Assembly: GCF_008974145.1 (NCBI RefSeq)
Contig: NZ_BJKP01000004.1
Location: 1 to 64,000, forward strand
Length of the DNA stretch: 64,000 bases
Source: Microcystis aeruginosa NIES-4325
Lineage (GTDB): Bacteria; Cyanobacteriota; Cyanobacteriia; Cyanobacteriales; Microcystaceae
Direction: 5' to 3'
Shown: positions 42,332 to 51,611 of the stretch, in pieces
Layout: every line of letters begins with the position of its first letter
Numbering within the stretch: the stretch's first letter is position 1
The notes under the pieces: model-generated
Database searches by the model: none
The model's input: only the letters and a program-made list of their open reading frames with translations
Told to the model about the DNA's origin: nothing
Position numbers and translations under genes: made by a program

Positions 42332-42871
42332 ATGACTTTTCCCAGTATTGATTTATTAGCAATTCGTCAGGGTGAGATAAAAGATTTAGCGGGCATGAAC
42401 TTGTCAGGGGCTGATTTAGCGGGTGCAGACCTAGCTGAGGCGAATTTACGGGCAAATTTACGCGGTGCTGACCTGACAGGGGCAAATTTAAGGGGAGCAG
42501 ATTTTCGTAATGCCGATTTACGCGGGGCAATTCTCCTTGATGCGATCGTCACTGGGGCAAGTTTGGCCGGCGCTTTTTTAGCTGGGGCTGTTTTTAATCA
42601 TCTAGATTTGTCTGGGGCGGATTTTCGCGGTGTCGATGGCCGGGGAGTGAGTTTTGTCGGGGCGATTTTAACCCATGCGGATTTTACTAGCGCTAATCTG
42701 TCCGGGGCAGATATGTCGGCAACCGATTTAGAGGAAGCAATTTTTTTCGGGGCGGTTTTACGGGGAACAAATTTTACTGATGCCAATCTTCTTTGTGCTA
42801 GTTTAGCCTCGGCAATAACCACGGGGGCAATTTTCGATCGAGCTTGTTTAGAGGGGACAGGATTAACCTAA
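42332..42871 (+). CDS. Pentapeptide repeat protein
   Basis: 179 residues built almost wholly of A(D/N)LxG-type five-residue repeats: ADLAGADLAEANLRANLRGA and so on, from about residue 20 to 175. Two of the central turns are less regular (ILLDAIVTGASLAGAFLAGA). It should form a right-handed beta-helix. No membrane segment or extra domain is present. The function of most cyanobacterial members is unknown. Confidence 0.93.
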   Translation: MTFPSIDLLAIRQGEIKDLAGMNLSGADLAGADLAEANLRANLRGADLTGANLRGADFRNADLRGAILLDAIVTGASLAGAFLAGAVFNHLDLSGADFRGVDGRGVSFVGAILTHADFTSANLSGADMSATDLEEAIFFGAVLRGTNFTDANLLCASLASAITTGAIFDRACLEGTGLT

Positions 42872-43239
42872 ATGGCTGATAGATAAAAGAAGATGAGTTT
42901 CTAATTCGTTGCTGGAACCTGATCTAGGCTTAAAAATCTGACCCATTCCCCTGTTGATCTGCCTCCATAGCTCCAGCTATTCTGAACCAGATGCAATCAC
43001 TGATCTTCAAGAAATAAGACTTTTAAGCTATTGCTCTTCCTCTTGGCCAAATTGATCAAGTTTTGGCCATCCTCGACTAGAAAATTTAGGTTAATTGTCT
43101 GGGTAATTAGTGCAGTTATTGAATAATTTTCCCCAACCAATTAAGCAATCAACCTAGTTCCTTAAGGGAACCTAGAAGAAAAGATTATGCACAAAAATGA
43201 TAGGATTGATTGATACCTAGCTGCCGTTAATCGCCATCG
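42872..43239. other. Intergenic region upstream of the substrate-binding protein
   Basis: About 370 bp without a gene, repeat or hairpin that I can support. It should contain the promoter of the downstream lipoprotein gene. Confidence 0.5.
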
Positions 43240-44856
43240 ATGAGACCTTTACGCCAACTTTATCGCTATTTAAGTTTATTTTGCCTCTGTCTTCTTCTGA
43301 CTGTGGGCTGTCAGTCCACTAATTCCAATTTACTTCAGGGGAATAGCGATCGCCTGATGATTGGGACAACCCTAAAACCACGCTCGATCGATCCTGCTGA
43401 TAGTTATGAGTTAGCAGGACTTTTTATTATTTATAATCTCGGTGAAACTCTCTACACCTACGCAGAAGGAACCACTAATTTAAAGCCTCTCCTGGCCACG
43501 GAATTACCCAAAATTAGCCCCGATGGTTTGACTTATACTATCCCAGTACGTCGAGGAGTTATCTTTCATGATGGGACGGTTTTTAACGCAGATGCGATGA
43601 AGTTTTCCCTAGAAAGATTTATAAAAAATGGTGGTGAACCTTCCTTTCTTCTCCAGGATACAATTGATAAAATCACCGCTACCAAAGAAGACGAAATTAC
43701 TATTAAATTAACCAGACCTTTTGCCGCCTTTCCTGCTCTTTTAGCTTACCCTGGAGCCTGTGCGGTTTCACCAAAATTTTATCAAATTGGCGAAGGGAAA
43801 TTTAAACCCGAAGAATTTATCGGCACAGGACATTATCGATTAAAAGCAGTTACCAGCGATTCTTTTAGTTTAGAAGCCTTCGATCGCTATTGGGGAGAAC
43901 CGGCCAAAAATAAGGAAGTTAATGTTCAAATTTATCTCTCGAATCCTGCCAATTTGTTTAACGGTTTTCAGACGGGGGCGGTAGATATTGCTTATCAATC
44001 TTTACTGCCTCCTCAAGTGAGAAAATTACGCACAGAAGCAGCCCAGGGAAAATGGCAAGTGATCGAATCTTCTGGGGCAGCAATTAACTTTATGAGCGTC
44101 AATCTCAAAAGTGAACCCACCGATAATATTTTAGTACGACAAGCAATTGCTTCTCTAGTCGATCGAGATTTACTTAATGATCGCATTTTACAAGGTCAAG
44201 GCATCCCTCTTTTTAGTCTCATTCCTACTACTTTTTCCGAGTCACAACCAGTGTTTAAAGAGCGCTATGGCAACCATAATATAGAGCAAGCAAAACAATT
44301 ACTAAAAACTGCTGGTTATAGTCCAGAAAAACCCGCAATTGTAGAAGTTTGGCACTCCTCGGGATCGATCACTTCCAGCAGCGTGGCGGCGGTGATGAAA
44401 GCTCTAGCAAAACGGGATTTAGATAATATGATTCAATTTGAACCTAATAGTATACTAGGAGCGGCCTTTTTCCGTAATATTAGCCAGGGACTTTATACCA
44501 CTGCCCTATCTAATTGGTATCCCGATTTTTTGGATGCAGATAACTATATTTATCCCTTTTTAGATTGTGCTAAAGGTTCCCCAGAAACTGGCTGCGAAGA
44601 GGGAGGATCACAAAGTCAAGGCTCATTTTTTTATAGTCAAGAAATGAATCAATTAATCGCCCAATCCCGTCGGGAAACTAACCCAGCCAAAAGAAAGCAA
44701 ATTTTTGGCAAAATTCAAGAAATTCTCGCCGATGAAGTTCCCTATATTCCCCTTTGGCAAACCAAGGAATACGCTTTTGCTCGCAATGGCATCACGGGAG
44801 TTATCATCAATCCCAGTCAGACTTTTCCCTTCTGGACAATTGCCAAAAAATCCTGA
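43240..44856 (+). CDS. ABC transporter substrate-binding lipoprotein (peptide/nickel family 5)
   Basis: 538 residues. The signal sequence ends in a lipobox LTVGC (C about 23), so it should be lipid-anchored in the periplasm. The solute-binding family 5 blocks are clear: LKPRSIDPADSYELAGLFII, LKPLLATELPKISPDGLTYT, VRRGVIFHDGTVFNADAMKF, and the YYSFL-like end with DEVPYIPLWQTKEYAF. It should deliver oligopeptides or similar solutes. The dual ATPase at 48639 could be its partner, but the genes are not adjacent. Confidence 0.93.
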   Translation: MRPLRQLYRYLSLFCLCLLLTVGCQSTNSNLLQGNSDRLMIGTTLKPRSIDPADSYELAGLFIIYNLGETLYTYAEGTTNLKPLLATELPKISPDGLTYTIPVRRGVIFHDGTVFNADAMKFSLERFIKNGGEPSFLLQDTIDKITATKEDEITIKLTRPFAAFPALLAYPGACAVSPKFYQIGEGKFKPEEFIGTGHYRLKAVTSDSFSLEAFDRYWGEPAKNKEVNVQIYLSNPANLFNGFQTGAVDIAYQSLLPPQVRKLRTEAAQGKWQVIESSGAAINFMSVNLKSEPTDNILVRQAIASLVDRDLLNDRILQGQGIPLFSLIPTTFSESQPVFKERYGNHNIEQAKQLLKTAGYSPEKPAIVEVWHSSGSITSSSVAAVMKALAKRDLDNMIQFEPNSILGAAFFRNISQGLYTTALSNWYPDFLDADNYIYPFLDCAKGSPETGCEEGGSQSQGSFFYSQEMNQLIAQSRRETNPAKRKQIFGKIQEILADEVPYIPLWQTKEYAFARNGITGVIINPSQTFPFWTIAKKS

Positions 44857-44976
44857 TAATTAATTATTAGGAGTCAGCCTTGAATCAGTTATCAGTTATC
44901 AGATGTGAGTTTTTAGTTCACTGTTCACTGTTCACTGACAAAACTCTCTATTTCCTTCCTCATTATCCATTTTCCT

Positions 44977-45759
44977 ATGAAACTAACAGCAATGTCCTTT
45001 AATATTCGCTACGATAAACCTGATCCCGATGAGCGTAATTGGCGAGTAAGAAGGGAAGCAGTCGCGGCTTTAATTGCTCACTATTCTCCTGATATAATTG
45101 GTACTCAGGAAGCTCGCGCTAATCAATTATTGGATTTACACCGTTTATTGCCAAAATATCAAAGTTTAGGCAGTGATCGCAGGGGAACAGGATTAGATGA
45201 ACATTGTGCGATTTTATATCAACCAAGTCGGTTAAAATGTTTGGAAATTTACGAATTTTGGCTATCAGAAACTCCCGATATTGTTGGCAGTATCACTGAA
45301 GCTTGGGGTAATCCTTATCCCCGCATGGTAACGGGGGCTAAATTTCGCAATCTTGAGGGGCAAACTTTGCAGTTTTATAACACCCATCTCGATTACTATA
45401 GCGACAAAGCTAAGGACTTAGGGGCTAAGTGCATACAGGAGCGTTTTTGTCAACTAGATTTAACAGAAGATTACCTGTTTTTAACGGGGGATTTTAATGT
45501 TAATTATCAACGATTACCCCGTCAGATTTTAACTCAACATCTCCAGTCAGAAATTAAATTAAAGGATGCTTTAGCAGATTTGGAATTAGCAGAACAAATG
45601 AGCTTTAATAATTACACCGATACCCCTTATTTAGCCATCGATACAATTTATTATGATAGCCGTTTGCAGTTAGATTGGGCAAAAGTAGATCGTTCTCGTT
45701 GGTTGAATCTTATTCCTTCCGATCATTATCCCGTAATTGCTGCTTTTACCTTGCCCTAA
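44977..45759 (+). CDS. Endonuclease/exonuclease/phosphatase family protein
   Basis: 260 residues covering one complete EEP domain. Conserved blocks: MSFNIRYD (5-12), IIGTQEAR with catalytic Glu near 43, NTHLDYYSD near 136, LTGDFNVNY near 167 and SDHYPVIA at the end with the catalytic His. The fold hydrolyses phosphodiesters or phosphate esters; DNA, RNA, lipid or sugar substrates are all possible. No signal peptide is visible. It follows a spacer with CTGATAA-type repeats. Confidence 0.9.
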   Translation: MKLTAMSFNIRYDKPDPDERNWRVRREAVAALIAHYSPDIIGTQEARANQLLDLHRLLPKYQSLGSDRRGTGLDEHCAILYQPSRLKCLEIYEFWLSETPDIVGSITEAWGNPYPRMVTGAKFRNLEGQTLQFYNTHLDYYSDKAKDLGAKCIQERFCQLDLTEDYLFLTGDFNVNYQRLPRQILTQHLQSEIKLKDALADLELAEQMSFNNYTDTPYLAIDTIYYDSRLQLDWAKVDRSRWLNLIPSDHYPVIAAFTLP

Positions 45760-46029
45760 AAATAGATCATTTTTGTATTTAGCAAATATATAGAGGCTGA
45801 AAGCTTCAGCAGGCTCTGGTGATTCGATGGTTAAATTTGTTAAGTTTTTTAAACGGCAAAAAAATTAACAATAAGCGCAAGCCTTGCCAGATATAGATCG
45901 CTCTCAATGGCGAAACCAATAATAATTATTCCCAAAAACTTAGGATTTATTTACGTTTTTAAAGGGCAGTAATTACCGCATTTGTGTTATAAAAATAACA
46001 AGAACAATTTCTTGACCGAGGAAAAATTT

Positions 46030-46266
46030 ATGAGCATCGAAGACAAAATGAAAGCGGCTGCCAAAAATGTCGAGGGGAAAGTACAATCGGCTGCTGGAGA
46101 ATTAACTGGCGACGAGAAAATGAAAGCAGAAGGAGAATTAAAGCAGGTACAAGCAGCGGCAATGAACGTGGCAGCTGATGTCAAAGATAAGGCAGAAAAT
46201 TTGTTGGAGGACATGAAAAACGCCGCCCAGGACGCAATCGAAAACATCAAAGACAAAATTAACTGA
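46030..46266 (+). CDS. CsbD family stress protein
   Basis: 78 residues from ATG 46030; GAGGAA lies just upstream, and the longer frame to 45982 is unlikely. Lys/Ala/Glu-rich helical protein with the CsbD pattern EDKMKAAAKNVEGKVQSAAG and ELTGDEKMKAEGELKQ. Members are general stress proteins of unknown mechanism. A GlsB/YeaQ membrane gene starts 14 bp downstream, so the two form a small stress operon. Confidence 0.92.
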   Translation: MSIEDKMKAAAKNVEGKVQSAAGELTGDEKMKAEGELKQVQAAAMNVAADVKDKAENLLEDMKNAAQDAIENIKDKIN

Positions 46267-46280
46267 ACGGGATTAAAATC

Positions 46281-46556
46281 ATGATTAATGTCATTTCTTG
46301 GATAATTTTGGGCTTTATTGCTGGTGCGATCGCAAAAGCTATTTATCCTGGGCGACAGGGGGGTGGTATTTTTGCCACGACTTTGCTAGGAATTATCGGG
46401 GCTTTTGTGGGGGGAACCCTGTTAAATTTGCTTCAAACTGGCAGTTTTGCCCTAGGGAGTTCTAGCTTGAGCATACCGGGTATTTTTGTGGCTATTATCG
46501 GGGCAATCCTGTTTATTTTCCTCTGGGGATTAGTTACCAAACTCCTTCCTCGCTAA
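46281..46556 (+). CDS. GlsB/YeaQ/YmgE family stress membrane protein
   Basis: 91 residues with three hydrophobic segments and the glycine-rich pattern ISWIILGFIAGAIAKAIYPG followed by GGIFATTLLGIIGAFVGG and GAILFIFLWGLVTKLLPR. This is the transglycosylase-associated/YeaQ family. It lies 14 bp after the CsbD gene. These genes are commonly induced by acid or osmotic stress; no enzymatic role is established. Confidence 0.92.
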   Translation: MINVISWIILGFIAGAIAKAIYPGRQGGGIFATTLLGIIGAFVGGTLLNLLQTGSFALGSSSLSIPGIFVAIIGAILFIFLWGLVTKLLPR

Positions 46557-46572
46557 TAGTCTTAACTCCTCT

Positions 46573-47106
46573 TTATTTGATTAATTCCACCCCATCTTTG
46601 CCGTCAATCTCCTGTAGATAAACTCTGACCTGTTCCTCGGCTGCGGTGGGGAGTTTTTTGCCCGTAAAATCTGGGTGAATTGGTAATTCCCGATGACCAC
46701 GATCAACGAGGACTAATAGGCGAATTTTTTGCGGTCTGCCATACTCAATAATAGCATTAAAAGCGGCGCGGATCGTGCGACCTTTATAGATAACATCATC
46801 AACTAAAATCACGGTTTTTCCCGTGACATCTAGGGGCATTTTGGTTTTAGCAGGAGTGCGGGTTTTAATGCGATCGAGATCGTCGCGATAGAAGGTAATA
46901 TCGATCGCTCCCACGGGAACTTTTACCCCTTCTAAGCTCTCGATTTGACTAGCAATTAAATTAGCTAAAGGCACTCCTCGCGTGTAGATACCGATCAAAA
47001 TCAAGTTATTTAAATCGCCACTTTTTTCGATAACTTCGGAAGCTAAACGGGTAATGGTGCGACGAATTTCGTCAGCCGAGAGAATTTCAATTAACTGTGA
47101 GGTCAT
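46573..47106 (-). CDS. pyrR: Bifunctional pyr operon regulator/uracil phosphoribosyltransferase
   Basis: 177 residues, normal for PyrR. The PRPP-binding loop is [18 protein letters not shown] (about 94-111). The [10 protein letters not shown] segment and the final [17 protein letters not shown] block are typical. In Gram-positives PyrR binds pyr mRNA; in cyanobacteria the regulatory role is uncertain and the uracil phosphoribosyltransferase activity may be retained. The 3' end faces the GlsB gene. Confidence 0.93.
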   Translation of the reverse strand: MTSQLIEILSADEIRRTITRLASEVIEKSGDLNNLILIGIYTRGVPLANLIASQIESLEGVKVPVGAIDITFYRDDLDRIKTRTPAKTKMPLDVTGKTVILVDDVIYKGRTIRAAFNAIIEYGRPQKIRLLVLVDRGHRELPIHPDFTGKKLPTAAEEQVRVYLQEIDGKDGVELIK

Positions 47107-47248
47107 AATTTTCCAAGAGAACGGGGGATAGGGGATAGGGAAATTTTTACGGCAATGGACTTTTTTTACTTTTTCTTTTTTCCTTTAAAACCATCTTCCC
47201 ACTAACGAATATAATTATTTTCACTTACCTATTTTAACTCGATCGCTC

Positions 47249-48646
47249 ATGAGTGATGAATTATTGCAAAAATCTGCCCTAGAATTAGCCCAACTGATTC
47301 GCACTAAACAAATCTCCCCCCTAGAATTAACCCATTTATACCTCGACAGAATTGAGAAATTTGACTGTCAAATTGGTAGTTTTGTCCATGTCGCCAGGGA
47401 AAGCGCCCTAGCCACCGCTGGCGCCCAAACGGAACAATTAAGTCAAATCGCCGCTACTGCCGAATTACCGCCTTTTTTTGGAGTTCCCACCGCCATTAAA
47501 GACTTAAATGCCGTCGCTGGAATGCCGGTTAGTTACGGAGTCGCCGCTTTACAGGGAAATATCGCCCAATATGACGAAGGAATCGTCACCAGAATGAAAA
47601 TGGCGGGTTTTATCCTTCTGGGCAAAACTGCCACTTCCCAACTAGGTTCCTTTCCCTACACCGAAAATCCGGGTTTTTTGCCGACTCGTAACCCCTTCAA
47701 CCGCGATTATACCGCAGGAGGTTCCAGTGGCGGCGCGGCGGCGGCGGTAGCGGCGGGTTTCTGCCCGATTGCCCAGGGTTCCGACGGTGGTGGTTCCATT
47801 CGTACTCCGGCGGGTTGTTGCGGTTTGGTGGGGATAAAACCCAGTCGTGGGCGCGTTTCCTATGCCCCGGTGGGGGAATTTCAAAGCGGTATCGCCACTA
47901 ACGGCACTCTTTCTAAGACGGTGGCAGATGGGGCTGCGCTGCTTACCGTGATTTCTGGCTATACGACGGGCGATCCCTACTGGCTACCAGATCCGCCCTT
48001 TTCTTTCCTAGAAGCCACTCAGAGAGCCGTAAAACCCCTAAGAATCGCTTTTTCTACTTCCATATCCCCCTTCGGCGAGGCGGCTTCCGTCTATAAAAAT
48101 GCTGTCCTCGCTACGGCTAAAATTTTAGAGGACATGGGGCATCATTTAACGGAGTATTCTCCCGATTTACAGGCGTTAATCGCTCCTTTTCGCCGTATTT
48201 GGCAAGCGGGAACGGCAGCGACGGGAATTCCCAAGCAGTTATTAAGTCCCCTTAACCAATGGTTATTAGAGAATTCTGGCAGCGCGGGGGAGTACCTGCA
48301 AGCAGTGCAGCAGATGCACATTATTTCGCGGCAAATTGTGGCGATGTTTGATAATTTTGATGTCTTACTTTTGCCCATTTTCCTACATCAACCCCCCGGA
48401 ATTGGTGAGTGGGAAAATTTACCACCGGAAGCAGCGGTTGATAAGATGATTGCTTGGATTGCCCCTTCCCCGATTGCTAATGCGAGTGGTTTACCTGCGA
48501 TTGCTTTACCCACAGGAGTGGATAGTCAGGGTTTACCCGTGGGAATCCAGTTAGTGGGTAAACCTGCTGATGAAATCACTTTGTTAGGTTTATCGGCACA
48601 ATTAGAGGCAGCTAATCCTTTCGGTTTGATGGCTAATTTTAACTAG
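47249..48646 (+). CDS. Amidase signature family enzyme
   Basis: 465 residues. Catalytic Lys is in [13 protein letters not shown] (near 83), and the Gly/Ser-rich signature [20 protein letters not shown] is at about 160-180, with [21 protein letters not shown] next, giving the Ser-cisSer-Lys triad. The protein resembles GatA, but the window does not show a full gatCAB context, and it could be a general amidase. It overlaps the convergent ABC transporter gene by eight bases. Confidence 0.88.
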   Translation: MSDELLQKSALELAQLIRTKQISPLELTHLYLDRIEKFDCQIGSFVHVARESALATAGAQTEQLSQIAATAELPPFFGVPTAIKDLNAVAGMPVSYGVAALQGNIAQYDEGIVTRMKMAGFILLGKTATSQLGSFPYTENPGFLPTRNPFNRDYTAGGSSGGAAAAVAAGFCPIAQGSDGGGSIRTPAGCCGLVGIKPSRGRVSYAPVGEFQSGIATNGTLSKTVADGAALLTVISGYTTGDPYWLPDPPFSFLEATQRAVKPLRIAFSTSISPFGEAASVYKNAVLATAKILEDMGHHLTEYSPDLQALIAPFRRIWQAGTAATGIPKQLLSPLNQWLLENSGSAGEYLQAVQQMHIISRQIVAMFDNFDVLLLPIFLHQPPGIGEWENLPPEAAVDKMIAWIAPSPIANASGLPAIALPTGVDSQGLPVGIQLVGKPADEITLLGLSAQLEAANPFGLMANFN

Positions 48647-50513
48647 CAAGACTTTGGGTAAATTGGGGAATGGAAGCGATAAGTTTGCGGGTGTAATCGC
48701 TTTGGGGAGAGTTGATAATTTCGTTAGCTGTACCGATTTCCTCAATTTTACCTTTATTCATCACCATAATGCGATCGCTCATAAATCTGACAACACTTAA
48801 ATCGTGGGAAATAAAGATATAAGTGAGATTAAATTCCTGCTGTAATTCTTTGAGTAAATTTAAGACTCCCGCTTGTACGGAAACATCTAAAGCAGAGACA
48901 GATTCATCACAGATGATAAACTGAGGATTTAAGGCTAAAGCGCGGGCAATACAAACCCTTTGTCGTTGTCCTCCCGATAATTGATGGGGATAGCGATCAA
49001 ACCAAGTAGGATCGAGTTTAACTCGTTCTAATAAATATTCTACTCGTTGCCGTCGCTTTTGGGAATTGCCGCCGGTATGATGAATAACCATCGGTTCTAA
49101 AATTGCTTTACCGATGGATAAACGGGGATTTAGGGAGTTGTAGGGATTCTGAAAAACTATCTGTAATTCCCGGCGTAGTAATCTTAATTTTGGCTCACTG
49201 GGGTTTAATTTAGCAAGATTTTCTCCTCGGAAATAGATATTTCCAGAAGTGGCGGGAATTAAGCGCAGAATTGTCCTTGCTAAGGTGGATTTTCCGCATC
49301 CCGACTCACCGACTAAACCGAGAGTTTCCCCCTGTTTAACGGCAAAACTGACCTGATCTACGGCATTAAAAAAGGTCTTTACTTGCCCGAAAACTCCCTT
49401 AACTGGAAATCTAACCGATAAGTTTTCTACCGATAAAATATTCTCGTGATGTTGTAACCCTTCAATTCTGCTTTCTTCCTCCTGGAGAGTAATAAATTTA
49501 ACTGCTGGTGGAGTAATTTCCTGTAGTTCAATAATCTTACCTTCGGAGTCTTTTTCCACTTGTAAAAAATCGCTGACGGTGGGTAATTTTTCGGGACGAG
49601 AGTTTAAGCGAGGACGACAGGCAAGTAAACCTTTTGTGTAGGGATGTTGGGGAGAATTTAATACTTCTTCTTTAGTCCCCTGTTCGACAATTTCTCCTTG
49701 ATACATTACGACAATTTGATCGGCAATTTCGTTAATAACTCCCAGATCGTGGGATATAAAAACCATCGACATTTCTCGATCGCTTTTACACAAATCTCGT
49801 AATAATCTTAATATTTCTGCTTGGACAGTCACATCTAAAGCGGTGGTTGGTTCATCGGCAATTAATAGGGTAGGATTACAAGAAATCGCCATGGCAATCA
49901 TTACCCTTTGTAATTGTCCCCCCGATAATTCGTGAGGATAACGCTTGAGAATTGCTTCTTTTTGTTCTTGAATATAAGTTCTAATTTTTTCCCTAACATG
50001 ACCCTTATTTTCTAAGGGAAAAGTTTCTATATACTTCTCCTCTAACTGTTCATCACTGGGTAATAAACGCACTTCTTGCAGTAGAGACATTGCTTGATTT
50101 TTTGCCTGTTCGGTGGTGACTTTTTGATGCAGTAAAATTGCTTCGGTGAGTTGAAACTCGATGTTATACACTGGATTAAGAGAACTCATTGGTTCTTGGA
50201 AAATCATTGCCATTTCTCCCCCGCGATAATAACGCAATTCTTCCGGGGGAATAGATAATAAATCTACTACTTGCATTGACTGACCTTTTGCTGGACGAAA
50301 GCAAATTTCTCCCCCGGTAATTTTTCCCGGAGAGGGAACCAATCCCATGAGTGCGAGGGAGGTGACAGATTTTCCTGAACCCGACTCCCCCACACAACCG
50401 AGAACTTGACCTTTCTGCAAGCTAAAACTAATGTTATTAACGGCGACTGTTGTTCTTTTCTGATTAGAAAATTCAACGGTGAGATGGCGAACGTCGAGAA
50501 CTTTGTTATCCAT
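48639..50513 (-). CDS. Dual ATP-binding protein of a peptide-type ABC transporter
   Basis: 624 residues, two complete ABC ATPase domains in tandem. Domain one: Walker A GESGSGKSVT (about 38-47), signature LSGGQLQRV, Walker B LLIADEPTTALD. Domain two: Walker A GESGCGKST (about 404), signature LSGGQRQRV, Walker B FIICDESVSALD. Each domain ends with an oligopeptide-transport C-terminal tail (SPQHPYTKGLL, SPQSDYTRKLI). It resembles fused DppD-DppF/GsiA proteins and energises uptake of peptides or glutathione. No permease genes are adjacent. Confidence 0.92.
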   Translation of the reverse strand: MDNKVLDVRHLTVEFSNQKRTTVAVNNISFSLQKGQVLGCVGESGSGKSVTSLALMGLVPSPGKITGGEICFRPAKGQSMQVVDLLSIPPEELRYYRGGEMAMIFQEPMSSLNPVYNIEFQLTEAILLHQKVTTEQAKNQAMSLLQEVRLLPSDEQLEEKYIETFPLENKGHVREKIRTYIQEQKEAILKRYPHELSGGQLQRVMIAMAISCNPTLLIADEPTTALDVTVQAEILRLLRDLCKSDREMSMVFISHDLGVINEIADQIVVMYQGEIVEQGTKEEVLNSPQHPYTKGLLACRPRLNSRPEKLPTVSDFLQVEKDSEGKIIELQEITPPAVKFITLQEEESRIEGLQHHENILSVENLSVRFPVKGVFGQVKTFFNAVDQVSFAVKQGETLGLVGESGCGKSTLARTILRLIPATSGNIYFRGENLAKLNPSEPKLRLLRRELQIVFQNPYNSLNPRLSIGKAILEPMVIHHTGGNSQKRRQRVEYLLERVKLDPTWFDRYPHQLSGGQRQRVCIARALALNPQFIICDESVSALDVSVQAGVLNLLKELQQEFNLTYIFISHDLSVVRFMSDRIMVMNKGKIEEIGTANEIINSPQSDYTRKLIASIPQFTQSLAS

Positions 50514-50891
50514 GGGTCTTTAAACAGAAAGACAGATTTGATTTACTTATAAATATAGCTTTTTCTGTTCCCAGTAGCTGGGTGCAATTAATTGGTAGAT
50601 AGCTGGGGGAATCTCCCTTGCAAGGGAGAATTTTGCCGGCATTAAGAAGATTTTCGTCTCTCAGCGATCGCCATTTACCGGAGACCGGTGACTTTTTTAA
50701 AGAAAAATTTTTCGTTCCTGTCTCCCCTTTTCGATTAGACTGGCAATTGAGAATAATTAGCATTTATTTGAGCGATCGCAAGTCTTAGACAGTTTCAAAA
50801 CCGTTGACTGAGGCTGATAGTAGTGCAGTTCTCACCCTTTGGCTACTTCGGTAAACTCGATGAGCTATCAAGGAATTATTATCACTCTTGA
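50514..50891. other. Intergenic region between ABC ATPase and feo operon
   Basis: 380 bp with divergent promoters expected. TCTCCCTTG and CAAGGGAGA (50612-50629) are a perfect 18-bp palindrome. No exact Fur-type palindrome was found, only an AT-rich TTATTATCACTCTTGAATGA stretch next to the feoA start. Confidence 0.45.
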
Positions 50892-51569
50892 ATGAAAGAC
50901 CTTCATTACCTTACCTTTGGAGATAAGAAAAGCATGGACGATAAAATTAGACCGAATGAACCAGAAAAACCAGAAAAATCGCCAAATAAAGCCCAATTTT
51001 TCCGTTGGGGTGGTAAAAAGACAGAATTAGATAATGTCACTCCCACGGGTAATGACTTTGCTGCCACTTATCCTTTAGCACAAGTGGAAATGGGAAAAAC
51101 CGTCTGGTTAGTGGGATTTCAGGGGACAGGAGGGATCAATCGACTCCTAGGTATGGGATTAAACCCCGGCATTCAATTACAGGTAATTAGCTCCCAACCG
51201 AGGGGATCGGTTTTAATTGGCATTCAAGACAATCGTATCGGTATCGGGGCGGAAATGGCCGAAAAAATCCTCGTTAGTGACATTCAACCGAAAAAACTGG
51301 AACCCAAAAAAGACCTACCTGAAGTAAGAACATTTCTGCGGGAGATACCCATAGGAAAAGCCGGTAAAGTTGTCGGTTATGACCGAGCATTGCGCGGATA
51401 CAAAGGAAAATTGTTATCAATGGGATTAACTCCGGGGACAGAGTTTACCGTTATTCGCGTCGCACCTTTGGGGGATCCCGTCGAGATTCGAGTGCGGGGA
51501 TTTCATCTCAGTCTGCGTAAACAGGAGGCAGACGCTTTAATCGTCGAAGAAATAGACCCAAAAAGCTAA
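50892..51569 (+). CDS. feoA: Ferrous iron transport protein A with two FeoA domains
   Basis: 225 residues, about three times the usual 75-residue FeoA. After an acidic linker (1-60), two SH3-like FeoA domains follow: about 65-135 (VWLVGFQGTGGINRLLGMGL) and about 145-222 (GKVVGYDRALRGYKGKLLSM and GLTPGTEFTVIRVAPLGDPV). FeoA helps FeoB in ferrous iron uptake. feoB starts 42 bp downstream. A later ATG at 50934 is an alternative start. Confidence 0.92.
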   Translation: MKDLHYLTFGDKKSMDDKIRPNEPEKPEKSPNKAQFFRWGGKKTELDNVTPTGNDFAATYPLAQVEMGKTVWLVGFQGTGGINRLLGMGLNPGIQLQVISSQPRGSVLIGIQDNRIGIGAEMAEKILVSDIQPKKLEPKKDLPEVRTFLREIPIGKAGKVVGYDRALRGYKGKLLSMGLTPGTEFTVIRVAPLGDPVEIRVRGFHLSLRKQEADALIVEEIDPKS

Positions 51570-51611
51570 ATTTAATCATCTAAGCCTATTCATCACTCAA
51601 TATCCTAAATT

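Noticed and set aside
42367-42822. Two minus-strand frames across the pentapeptide gene
   Set aside because: Repetitive coding bias of the pentapeptide gene creates stop-free antisense frames rich in Ser, Ala and Pro; they are artefacts.
50506-50763. 85-codon minus-strand frame upstream of the ABC ATPase
   Set aside because: It overlaps the start of the ABC gene, contains the 18-bp palindrome and resembles no family.
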